From Bacillus sp. AFS055030 (lineage in GTDB: Bacteria; Bacillota; Bacilli; Bacillales; Bacillaceae_G), in the NCBI RefSeq assembly GCF_002574545.1, contig NZ_NUGT01000089.1, forward strand, positions 1 through 36,398: a stretch of DNA of 36,398 nt. Direction: 5' to 3'. The position numbers were made by a program, and so were the translations under genes. This document shows, in pieces, positions 18,601 through 25,391 of this stretch (the first letter of the stretch is position 1; the number at the start of each line of letters is the position of its first letter). Below the pieces are notes generated by a model. The model had not been told where the DNA came from, did no database searches, and saw only the letters and a list, made by a program, of their open reading frames with translations.

Positions 18601-20345
18601 AAAATAATGAACGTCTTGAACGTCAACGAAAAGAGCCAATTTTTGCGATTATTGGAAATCCTCCGTATTCTAAAAATCAACGAAATGGGAATGAAAATAA
18701 TCAAAATAATTCTTATCCTAGGTTAGAGGATAGTATTACAAATAGTTATGCCAAATACTCAAAAGCAACTGCTAAAAATAGCTTATTTGATTCTTATATT
18801 GAAGCATTCAGATGGTCGTCGGATAGAATTACGAATAAAGGTGTAATTGGTTTTATAACTAATGCATCATTTATAGATAGCCAGAGTACTGATGGTTTAC
18901 GTAAATGTTGGTATGAAGAGTTTAATTATATTTATATATTTAATTTACGTGGAGATGCTCGAACTCAGGGAGAACAACGTAGAAAAGAATCGGGAAATGT
19001 TTTCGGTGGAGGAAGTCGAACTCCTGTTGCAATCACTTTATTGGTGAAAGATGGATACAATAACCATGAAATTTACTATCATGACATAGGAGATTACTTA
19101 ACTCAACAACAAAAATTAGATATTTTAGAAACATCGAAATCAATCAATGGAATTGACTGGAATGTTATAGTTCCTGATTCAAATAATGACTGGATTAATC
19201 AAAGAGACGAAAACTATTTATCATACCCTGCAATAGCTGGAGAAAATGAGTCGTATTTTAATGTGTTTTCATTGGGTGTACAAACATCTCGTGATGCTTG
19301 GGTAATGGGCTACTCAAAAGAAAAGACTATTGCTAATGCAGAAAGAATGGTCGCAAATTTTAACTCTGAAATTGATAGACTCAAAAACATAAAAGATTCG
19401 AACGAAAAGTTATCTAAAATCAATAATTCTGATTCTTTTATAAAATGGTCTGATGGATTGAAGAAGCGACTAGTTAGTAATGAAAGAATCGAATTAAGTA
19501 GAACAAATGTTACCAAGTCATTATATCGTCCATTTACGAAGAAATATTTTTACTATGATAAACCAATTATTCATCGACCTGCAAAATATAAAGAGGTATT
19601 TGGAGATAACAATAAAATAATCTTTATTACTGGAATAGGTATTTCTAAAGATTTTTCTGCTTTAATGTTAGATAATATTCCTAATTATCATACGATGGAT
19701 ACTGGAAAAGGATTTTTCTTGAATGATTCCAGTAAATTGGGATCACTATTTACAGACAATAGTAATATCACGGATTATATTAAGGACAAACTAAGTTTAT
19801 CTGATGAAGAGGTATTTAATTATGTTTATGGTGTATTCCATTCACCTCATTATCGTGAAAAATATGCCAACGACCTAAACAAAGCATTGCCACGTATCCC
19901 AATTTTGAAGAACAGAGAAAAGTTTGTTGAAGTTGGTCGAAAACTTGCAGATTTACATTTGAATTACGAGAGTGTTCCTGCGTACGAACTAGTAAACATC
20001 GAGTACAAATCTCAAACGCCATCGTATCGTGTACAAAAGATGAAACATCCAAAACGTGGTCAATTTGATACTATCGTATTTAACAGCAACATCACGATTA
20101 GCAATATTCCTGAAAAAGCTTATGAATATGCGGTAAATGGTCGCCCTGCAATTGAATGGATTATTGATCAATATCAAGTTAAAACAGATCAGAAGTCAGG
20201 AATTACAGATGACCCAAATGATTATTCTGATGATGAAAAGTATATCTTCAATTTATTGTTATCTGTGATTAATGTATCTGTTCAAACGGTTGATTTGGTA
20301 AACAGCTTGCCACCGTTTGAAATTGTAGATGTAGAGTTGAAATAA
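15612..20345 (+). CDS. Type ISP restriction-modification enzyme (LlaGI-like)
   Basis: A single 1577-residue chain combining restriction and modification. An Mrr-type nuclease lies at about 1-165 with D76 (TGVDLVA) and the QCK motif (91-93). An SF2 helicase/translocase follows, with APGTGKT (205-211), DEAH (344-347), TATPR (380-384) and the GRVMR motif VI near 597. A gamma-type N6-adenine methyltransferase has GIVFTPVEVVDF near 872, DPFIGTGTF near 907 and NPPY near 1015. The remaining 500 residues should hold the recognition domain. Size and order match LlaGI/LlaBIII, which methylate one strand of an asymmetric site and translocate before cutting. No separate specificity gene is needed. GGAGGG precedes the ATG; all key motifs are intact. 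Confidence 0.95.
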   Translation: MEETTVYQAVSHSFDKIIHDLEGKDMVQRDRGTLFELLVTAYLKHEPMYARLFDEVWMLGSVPEEYGVPKKDTGVDLVARNRETGELVAIQCKYYSKDTTIQKSHIDSFLNEVGKSYYAEGIIVTSTDKWSSNANDALLNRDKNIARIGLSQLRDSEIDWSKFSVEKPKIVELKTAKQPRPHQIPAIEAVVNGFGSVDRGKLIMAPGTGKTYTSMVIAEKMAEKKDGTFRVLYLVPSIQLLSQSLRGWTADSKYRQDMDTFAVCSDRKVTKKEKGENEFEDIAAADLGYPATTDYQKLLERQKDIDSAKSHSKFLVVFSTYQSIDVISEAQKNGFYEFDLVVCDEAHRTTGATEAGKEASPFVKVHSDNNIKAKKRLYQTATPRIYGEDAQQKADEMSVIIADMNDENIYGEEFYRIGFGDAVNKGILTDYKVMVLAVDEEVIARRFQTMLANKKDTELEFDDVTKIIGCWNGLIKRKSNSNVISANPMKRAIAFAGTIRESKLIKEMFTEVVDMYINESGDQTETVRVEIDHADGSMNALQKNEKISWLKAEVPPNTCRILSNARFLTEGVDVPDLDAVMFLKPRKSRIDIAQAVGRVMRKAEGKDYGYVILPIGIPAGVDENTVLGKNEKYQVVWDVLNALRSLDERFDATINKLELNKKKPEQLQVIGVGSAPDESEGGFTIAEPVIEQLSLNLDEEDFSDIERAIYGKIVKKVGNVRYWEDWSKDVAEIAQQHMMRIQVMLEDTNSEAYNAFQKFVSGLRHNINGAISDQQAIEMLAQHLITKPVFEALFDSYSFANDNPVSRAMDTMLKVMDEQGLVKEQKRLEDFYESVRVRAEGIDNLKAKQDIIIQLYDKFFRVGFKETTERLGIVFTPVEVVDFIIHSVNEVLKKHFGKSISDEGVHVLDPFIGTGTFIVRLLQSGLISKEDLLRKYTQELHANEIVLLSYYIAAINIEETFHSIMEGDYKSFEGIVLTDTFESTEKEDSFEDDLFGENNERLERQRKEPIFAIIGNPPYSKNQRNGNENNQNNSYPRLEDSITNSYAKYSKATAKNSLFDSYIEAFRWSSDRITNKGVIGFITNASFIDSQSTDGLRKCWYEEFNYIYIFNLRGDARTQGEQRRKESGNVFGGGSRTPVAITLLVKDGYNNHEIYYHDIGDYLTQQQKLDILETSKSINGIDWNVIVPDSNNDWINQRDENYLSYPAIAGENESYFNVFSLGVQTSRDAWVMGYSKEKTIANAERMVANFNSEIDRLKNIKDSNEKLSKINNSDSFIKWSDGLKKRLVSNERIELSRTNVTKSLYRPFTKKYFYYDKPIIHRPAKYKEVFGDNNKIIFITGIGISKDFSALMLDNIPNYHTMDTGKGFFLNDSSKLGSLFTDNSNITDYIKDKLSLSDEEVFNYVYGVFHSPHYREKYANDLNKALPRIPILKNREKFVEVGRKLADLHLNYESVPAYELVNIEYKSQTPSYRVQKMKHPKRGQFDTIVFNSNITISNIPEKAYEYAVNGRPAIEWIIDQYQVKTDQKSGITDDPNDYSDDEKYIFNLLLSVINVSVQTVDLVNSLPPFEIVDVELK

Positions 20346-20390
20346 AGTCACAATGTTTATAAAAAGCTGTACCTTGTTATTCTAAATTTT

Positions 20391-20415
20391 AGCCCCTTTA
20401 TAGGGGTTTTTATTT
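20391..20415 (+). terminator. terminator after the Type ISP gene
   Basis: CCCC (20393-20396) and GGGG (20403-20406), with flanking A/T pairs, are followed by TTTTTATTTT. Confidence 0.85.
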
Positions 20416-20721
20416 TGCCATAAAACGTCCATATTATTGGATAGGAAGTAATGTTTCAAGGGCGAATAATAAGGTGATTATTATTTTATCCGCCAGTTAG
20501 TGAAAGGGTTTTATGCATTTCCTAAATAATCATCTGTCCTTAACAGTAGAATGTCTTTTACTGCCGACCAAAAAAACAGATTCTAATTGAATATCAATGG
20601 TATAATGGTTTTAATTTTAAGGGTTTTAGCATGTCAGTTAGTTCAACTGCAATTATTTGTAAATGTGATGTAAAATGTCTGTAGCATATATATAAATAAG
20701 CTTCAATGGGGTGGGGATGTA
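20416..20721. other. non-coding gap before the three-gene cassette
   Basis: No convincing gene. It holds a hairpin AATAATAA/TTATTATT (20465-20472, 20478-20485) and an AT-rich stretch near 20680-20700 that probably contains the cassette promoter, though no clear -35/-10 pair stands out. The G-rich segment GGGGTGGGG just before 20722 serves as ribosome site. Confidence 0.5.
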
Positions 20722-21972
20722 ATGATTGAGAATTACAATGACTTATCAGATTTGCAAAGAAGTAATGTTGAATATTTTTTAGCAAGAGCTGATTCTAATA
20801 GGTTAAATATATTGCATGACAAATTTAATGTAATCCGTGGTAGAAATCATATTAATTACAGAGAAAATGTTGTTCGTGATTTGATGATTGGTCAAGTTCC
20901 ATTTTCACCTTTTTTGACCTGGCTTTGTCATGTGGAATTGGAAGGGAATGACTCATTATTTATTTACGAGGCAGAGGAAGAGGATTTTCTGAATGAACAT
21001 ACAATAGACTCTTTATATGAATCCCAAATTAATAATTTAACTCCACTATATAATATTAATCCTGATCAGTTGAAAAAAATTGAACTTGTTGATGTATCAA
21101 AAATACCCGAGAAGGAACAAGTAATTTTTACAATTGCAGCACCCTCTCAAATACAAGTAAAAAAACTGGATGGGCAAATCGAATTGAGAAACCATGTCTA
21201 TCTTGCATATATCGTTGTTGATTTTAAAATCAAATCAGTCATATTATTTATGCATCCAACTGCTGGACTCACCTCTATATATGGTGAAAGTAAAAAAAGG
21301 GAAATCGATGATGTGACTTGGATTATCCTACACTATTTTAGGGAAAATATCCTTGAATTCACTCTAAAAGAACCAGAATGGATTGTAAATGCTTTGGCAA
21401 AGATTTCTGAGGAATATTTTTACCATAATAATCCTATAATAGAAGAAAAAATTGAAAATTTTTCTGAAAAGTTTATGCCTGATATAATAAAAATGCTCAA
21501 AGAATTTGATCCTCATATGGACAGGGAGGATTCTTTATTAAGGCTTAAAAGAGGTATAGAGGGTATATATGAAAGTGAAATGATTGTAATTCATAAACGA
21601 ATTGAAAGAGAAATTTCGTTCCGTATATTTCTACAACAATCCGATAGAGGATTGACTCAATTTAGAGCAAATACTCGTGGTAAAGCCTTAAGTCATGCGG
21701 AAGCTGCAGATATTATTCGCTTAATGTGGGAACACGGTGAAGTTTTAAATGTAGGAATAATTCATGCTGAAAACCAGAAGGAATATCCATATATTATAAA
21801 GAAATTAGAAAAGTATTATTCATTAAAAAAATATACAACTTCAGGTACTGAGAAGGAGGTAGTAGATAATGTTTTACGAAAACTTAATAAATACAAAGAG
21901 GAAGTTGAATCTATCTATTCCTTCTCAGGTATTGAAGAAATTGGACTTGGAATTGACGATTCTCAAGCCTGA
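20722..21972 (+). CDS. hypothetical protein, gene 1 of the three-gene nuclease cassette
   Basis: A 416-residue soluble protein that I do not recognise; no signal peptide or membrane segment. The N-terminal 220 residues mix helices and strands (a beta-rich stretch HVYLAYIVVDFKIKSVILF near 175-195). The middle is helical and acidic (about 235-300). The C-terminal third has FRANTRGKALSHAEAADIIR (about 310-330) and a lysine-rich helix. No ATPase or nuclease motif is seen. The ATG is the only sensible start. The next gene begins 104 nt before its stop in another frame, and the nuclease gene follows, so the three are probably one operon; it could be sensor or regulator. Confidence 0.75.
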   Translation: MIENYNDLSDLQRSNVEYFLARADSNRLNILHDKFNVIRGRNHINYRENVVRDLMIGQVPFSPFLTWLCHVELEGNDSLFIYEAEEEDFLNEHTIDSLYESQINNLTPLYNINPDQLKKIELVDVSKIPEKEQVIFTIAAPSQIQVKKLDGQIELRNHVYLAYIVVDFKIKSVILFMHPTAGLTSIYGESKKREIDDVTWIILHYFRENILEFTLKEPEWIVNALAKISEEYFYHNNPIIEEKIENFSEKFMPDIIKMLKEFDPHMDREDSLLRLKRGIEGIYESEMIVIHKRIEREISFRIFLQQSDRGLTQFRANTRGKALSHAEAADIIRLMWEHGEVLNVGIIHAENQKEYPYIIKKLEKYYSLKKYTTSGTEKEVVDNVLRKLNKYKEEVESIYSFSGIEEIGLGIDDSQA

Positions 21973-22270
21973 TGCCACAGCATCACCACACTATTTATCC
22001 CGAAAAACAGGTATTCCACTTTCACTGATGGGAACAATTTTATCAACTTTGGTTCATGATTCAGTGCTTGATGCTAGATTCTTTATCTTCTGTAACAATG
22101 ATGATCCAGAATTAATCCATGGTTTTGAATTTATGGGTAAAAAAGAACTTCGAGATTTTATTATTGCCCAAAAATTTACTTGCCCTCATTGTGATTCAAA
22201 ATTAAATACCCAAAATATTAGGGTAGCATTTGTGAAGAAAGAGCTACCCCCACCCCCAAAAGCACTTTGA
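21869..22270 (+). CDS. winged-helix-like / zinc-ribbon protein, gene 2 of the cassette
   Basis: A 133-residue protein starting inside gene 1. A perfect AAGGAGGT (21853-21860) lies 8 nt before ATG 21869, which supports real initiation despite the 104-nt overlap. Residues 38-75 (SPHYLSRKTGIPLSLMGTIL and on) read like a winged-helix DNA-binding unit. CPHC near residue 109 looks like half of a zinc ribbon, with no second pair of cysteines visible, so metal binding would need a partner or a dimer. A Pro-rich tail ends the chain. Probably the DNA- or partner-binding adaptor of the cassette; function is inferred only. Confidence 0.75.
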   Translation: MFYENLINTKRKLNLSIPSQVLKKLDLELTILKPDATASPHYLSRKTGIPLSLMGTILSTLVHDSVLDARFFIFCNNDDPELIHGFEFMGKKELRDFIIAQKFTCPHCDSKLNTQNIRVAFVKKELPPPPKAL

Positions 22271-22282
22271 GGTGATAATTTT

Positions 22283-23053
22283 ATGAAAGACACAATCTCA
22301 GGAAAGAAATTTATGGTTACTGCACCTGATCATGAGGTATGGACGCCAATACCCAACGAAGAATTAGATTACTATCAACAACTTATTAATAATGTCCGAA
22401 CGACTCTAGAAGCTGGTACTAAGAAAGAAAAAGGCGATGCATTAGAAAATCTAATGACATATGTATATGAAAGGTTTGAAATTGCATATGTTGAACCTAA
22501 CGTACATAGAGGGGATAATCAAATAGATCATATAATTGAATTCATTGATGGAATGGTGCCACCTTTTATATATAGGCATATTGGGATTAGAATGATTGGG
22601 GAATCTAAAAATCATAAAGAGTCTATTGGAGTAAGAGAGGTAACCGATTTGGTTGAACTATTACGCTCAAAAAAAGCAAATGTAGGTGTATTTAGTTCAT
22701 TTAAAACCTTTAGTAGAGGAAGAAACAAAAGTCCATGGATTAATGCTGAAGGAAAGAGAAGAAAACTAGCTTTAGCAAATAATAATGAAAAAATAATTCT
22801 TGGTTTTACGGTTGATGAATTAGAGTCACTTAAAACTAATAATTTTTATACTCTATTAAAACAAAAATATTTTTCATTAATTGACGAAATCGATGATGAT
22901 GTTACTGATTATCCTACTGAAGATTTAGCTCTGCCATATCATATCAGATTATATGATTCCTTAAGACAATTAAAAGAGAATGGAATTATTGATGATGAAA
23001 GCTTTCAAAAAGGAAAATCCGCTCTTGAAAGGCGCTATGGAGAACTTATATAA
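22283..23053 (+). CDS. PD-(D/E)XK restriction-type nuclease with SHOCT-like tail, gene 3 of the cassette
   Basis: A 256-residue protein. Residues 45-165 have an Mrr/REase-like core: a helix with KGDALENLM (conserved Glu), then NQIDHIIEF (catalytic Asp), then RMIGESKNHK (ExK motif), followed by GVREVTDLVELL and GVFSSFKTFSRG. These are the elements of a PD-(D/E)XK nuclease. The last 30 residues (LRQLKENGIIDDESFQKGKS) look like a SHOCT motif, usually found at protein ends and linked with oligomerisation. GAGGTGA lies before the ATG, 12 nt after gene 2. The active site looks intact, making it the likely effector. Confidence 0.82.
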   Translation: MKDTISGKKFMVTAPDHEVWTPIPNEELDYYQQLINNVRTTLEAGTKKEKGDALENLMTYVYERFEIAYVEPNVHRGDNQIDHIIEFIDGMVPPFIYRHIGIRMIGESKNHKESIGVREVTDLVELLRSKKANVGVFSSFKTFSRGRNKSPWINAEGKRRKLALANNNEKIILGFTVDELESLKTNNFYTLLKQKYFSLIDEIDDDVTDYPTEDLALPYHIRLYDSLRQLKENGIIDDESFQKGKSALERRYGELI

Positions 23054-23154
23054 TGCTGAAATGGTGGCAGAAAAAAGAACGAATGTTTTGTTAAAGACAT
23101 GCAATAGTACGTAGAAAAAAACTTCATAGTTTACGGAACCTAAAGGGAAGATGG

Positions 23155-23176
23155 AGATCGCTGCAGCGGTCTTTTT
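23155..23176 (+). terminator. terminator of the three-gene cassette
   Basis: AGATCGC (23155-23161) and GCGGTCT (23166-23172) enclose the loop TGCA, then TTTT. Confidence 0.75.
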
Positions 23177-23273
23177 GTTTTATGATTTTTCGTAACTTAA
23201 CCAACCGAAAATCCAGCCGTCTAGATTGGCTTTATAGACCGTTTATAATATAAACAAAGTCTCATGAGCAAAT

Positions 23274-23312
23274 GAAAAAAACTAACAGATTTTATTCTGT
23301 TAGTTCTTTTTT
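23274..23312. terminator. bidirectional terminator near the right end of the island
   Basis: ACTAACAG (23281-23288) and CTGTTAGT (23297-23304) form a perfect stem with an A-run before and a T-run after, so it can stop transcription on both strands. It insulates the island from the chromosome. Confidence 0.8.
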
Positions 23313-23408
23313 GATATCCTCTTTCCACAAGCAATCTATTATGTCGAAAATTGCATTTTAAAGCCCTGCAAACCCATAGTTTATGCAGCTTCAACCCATG
23401 CCATAAGC

Positions 23409-23451
23409 GTGCAAAGTTCGTGCAAAGTTTGTGCAAAGTTCATGCAAAGTT
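23409..23451. promoter_or_regulatory. right integrase arm-type sites, four phased copies
   Basis: GTGCAAAGTT occurs at 23409-23418, 23420-23429 and 23431-23440, with ATGCAAAGTT at 23442-23451. Spacing is exactly 11 bp, so all sites face the same side of the helix. They lie about 115 bp inside attR and match those inside attL. Confidence 0.8.
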
Positions 23452-23563
23452 TAGTTTATAAGAACAGTTTGATATAATTTCCAAAACGCTTTATATCAAT
23501 AGTTGAAGGGGCTTTTTTGGATGTAGTTTGATGCTATTTTACGCACAATTAATCAAGTTCGAG

Positions 23564-23577
23564 ATGGAAGGTTCTAT
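23564..23577 (+). other. attR core with leftover sufB 3' end
   Basis: Identical to 7007-7020. The frame through it (23549-23584) still encodes [11 protein letters not shown] and a stop with different codons from the live copy. Similarity to sufB stops just upstream, so this is only an att-site remnant. Confidence 0.88.
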
Positions 23578-23598
23578 CGGTTAATATTGTTTTTAGTG

Positions 23599-23629
23599 GA
23601 GGCGAACTTTTTTAGTTCGTCTCTTTTTT
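23599..23629 (+). terminator. native suf operon terminator, displaced by the island
   Basis: GAGGCGAAC (23599-23607) pairs with GTTCGTCTC (23615-23623), with one G-T pair, followed by TTTTTT. It lies 15 bp after the old sufB stop, the usual spot for an operon terminator, and is now 16.6 kb from the gene it served. Confidence 0.8.
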
Positions 23630-23828
23630 AGTAGTTTTAAGAAATTTTCCTACCATGCAGAACAAGCTAACTATCGTGTTCGTCATTACAGTAAAGTGGC
23701 GGTAAAATAATGAAGAAATGAGCTCTGCAAAAAAGCATTCCCCAAAAAAGTGAAGAATGGTTTTTTATGACTATCTGTTTTAGGAAATGATCTTTCTACT
23801 ATACAACTCATTAAGATAAATAATGGTT
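23630..23828. other. intergenic stretch with a short coding remnant
   Basis: A frame ending at about 23710 reads YHAEQANYRVRHYSKVAVK and then a stop, with no start or ribosome site in front; it may be the tail of a decayed gene. A hairpin CATTC/GAATG (about 23738-23760) followed by TTTTTT could be that gene's terminator. Nothing else is recognisable. Confidence 0.35.
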
Positions 23829-23856
23829 TTGATAAAATAGATAGACCATTTATGAT
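23829..23856 (+). promoter_or_regulatory. probable promoter of the DinB-like gene
   Basis: TTGATA (23829-23834), a 16-bp spacer and TATGAT (23851-23856), about 62 bp before the start codon. Confidence 0.5.
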
Positions 23857-23918
23857 AAAATTTAACTTGAAAGATAAGTTAGTAAGAGGGAATTTATTTC
23901 TATGTGGGAGGGTTTTTT

Positions 23919-24440
23919 ATGAATTTTAACCTTGGTGAAGCGATTGAAGTTTTAGAAAGAACACCTAAATCATTAGAGTACTTATTATCTGGTTTATCTC
24001 AATCTTGGTTAAATTGCAATGAAGGTGAAGGAACGTGGAATGCTTCAGAAGTAATCGACCATTTAATCGAGTGTGAAAAAACAAATTGGATTCCAAGGTT
24101 GAACTGTATTCTTAATAAAGAAGGAAGCAATCATTTTCCTCCATTCGATCGTTTTTCTCATTTGCATGAAAAACATGAAAAATCAGTAGAAGAAAGATTA
24201 CTTGAATTCAAGAATTTAAGAGCAGAAAATATTACAAAACTACGATCATTGGTTAACCCTGATTTACATCTAGAATTAGAAGGGGTTCATCCAGATTTTG
24301 GAACAGTTAAATTAAGAGAATTACTATCTACTTTTGTTGTACATGATCTAACGCATATAACTCAAATTACAAGAGTGATGGCAAAAAGATACAAAACTGA
24401 CGTAGGACCTTGGATTGCTAATTTAAGTATATTAAAGTAA
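23919..24440 (+). CDS. DinB/YfiT-family metalloprotein
   Basis: A four-helix-bundle protein of 173 residues. The three-histidine metal site of the DinB_2/YfiT superfamily is visible: H48 ([10 protein letters not shown]), then H142 and H146 ([11 protein letters not shown]). Members include thiol transferases, but the substrate here is unknown; it is unrelated to DNA polymerase IV despite the name. ATG 23919 is chosen over the earlier GTG because GGGAGGG lies 7 nt in front. First backbone gene after the island, monocistronic. Confidence 0.85.
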   Translation: MNFNLGEAIEVLERTPKSLEYLLSGLSQSWLNCNEGEGTWNASEVIDHLIECEKTNWIPRLNCILNKEGSNHFPPFDRFSHLHEKHEKSVEERLLEFKNLRAENITKLRSLVNPDLHLELEGVHPDFGTVKLRELLSTFVVHDLTHITQITRVMAKRYKTDVGPWIANLSILK

Positions 24441-24470
24441 TAGCTAGTGTTTAAAATAGGTATTATTTAT

Positions 24471-24494
24471 ACTCGGGGATTTCCGAGTTTTTTT
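24471..24494 (+). terminator. terminator after the DinB-like gene
   Basis: ACTCGG and CCGAGT form the stem around GGATTT, followed by seven T residues. Confidence 0.9.
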
Positions 24495-24543
24495 ATGTTA
24501 AACTATTATTTAAACTATAGAGAAAATAGGGGAGAAATTTAGC

Positions 24544-25374
24544 TTGGATATCTTTCTACAAATTCTTATACTCATCAGTATAGGACTTGCTGCAGGAACG
24601 GTCGGATCATTGATTGGTTTAGGTGGAGGAATTATAATTGTTCCAATGCTACTTAATATTGATCACTTTTTATCCGCATTTTCGACTGTACCAATTCATG
24701 TTGCAGTTGGAACTTCATTGATTACAATTGTTTTTTCTTCACTTTCATCTACCCTTTCGTACCATAAACAAAAACGAATCGATTATAGGAGTGGTATTTT
24801 ATTTTTAATAGGTAGTATTCCTGGTAGCTTAATCGGTACATATATCAATTCGCTTTTGAATACAGAGCGGTTTACTTTATTTTTTGGTATATTTTTAATC
24901 TGTATATCAATCTTTTTATTTATTTCTTCAAAGTTAACTAAAAAATCAAAGGAAGTACATAAGGGTATTATACGAACATATACGAATGATGAAGGCGAGG
25001 CATATACTTATAGTTATAGTCTTCCATTGGCGATTTCTTTATCAATTTGTGTTGGAATCATATCAGGATTATTTGGAATTGGTGGAGGAATATTGTTAGT
25101 ACCAATGATGGCGTTTTTATTTGGTTTTCCACCTCAATTAGCTGTTGCGACTTCAATGTTTGTCGTGATGTTTACGACACTTGGAAGCTCGATTTCATAT
25201 ATCACATTAGGAGAAGTAAATTTCTATTATATTCTTTTACTTATTCCTGGCGCATGGTTTGGTGGAAAAATCGGGGCGTATATTAATCAAAAATTAAAAA
25301 CTGAAACAATCTCATTAATTTTAAGGTTAGTCGTATTATTTTACGGCATAAAATTAATTATAGAAAATAGATAA
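24544..25374 (+). CDS. yunE: TauE/SafE (TSUP) family permease, YunE-like
   Basis: An integral membrane protein of 276 residues with about eight hydrophobic segments. It has the internal duplication of this family: GTVGSLIGLGGGIIIVPML near residue 20 and GIISGLFGIGGGILLVPMM near residue 170. TSUP proteins move sulfur- or carbon-containing anions; the substrate cannot be read from sequence. The TTG start follows GGGGAG. It lies 17 bp before yunD, and the gene order matches the B. subtilis yun cluster. Confidence 0.88.
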   Translation: MDIFLQILILISIGLAAGTVGSLIGLGGGIIIVPMLLNIDHFLSAFSTVPIHVAVGTSLITIVFSSLSSTLSYHKQKRIDYRSGILFLIGSIPGSLIGTYINSLLNTERFTLFFGIFLICISIFLFISSKLTKKSKEVHKGIIRTYTNDEGEAYTYSYSLPLAISLSICVGIISGLFGIGGGILLVPMMAFLFGFPPQLAVATSMFVVMFTTLGSSISYITLGEVNFYYILLLIPGAWFGGKIGAYINQKLKTETISLILRLVVLFYGIKLIIENR

Positions 25375-25391
25375 AAAAGGATGGCGGAACA

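Larger units (their letters stand above)
7007..23577. mobile_element. 16.6-kb phage-satellite-like island integrated in the 3' end of sufB
   Basis: Bounded by a 14-bp direct repeat within two synonymous versions of the sufB end. It carries a tyrosine integrase beside attL, Xre repressor, excisionase-like protein, P4/D5-type helicase, an origin-like repeat region, a P27-type terminase small subunit candidate, and defence cargo. I see no capsid, tail, large terminase, relaxase or type IV secretion gene. The order matches phage-inducible chromosomal islands; a mobilizable or replicative genomic island is the alternative. Island boundaries are firmer than the satellite label. Confidence 0.85.

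Noticed and set aside
23221-23436. Minus-strand frame of 71 codons near the right end of the island
   Set aside because: It runs through a terminator hairpin and the four arm-site repeats, with no ribosome site; it is a chance frame over non-coding DNA.
7007-23577. Conjugative element or complete prophage
   Set aside because: No relaxase, coupling protein, secretion ATPase, portal, capsid, tail, large terminase or lysis gene is found.
23549-23584. A second, truncated sufB pseudogene at the right end
   Set aside because: Similarity covers only the last 11 codons; it is the att site remnant, not a gene duplicate.
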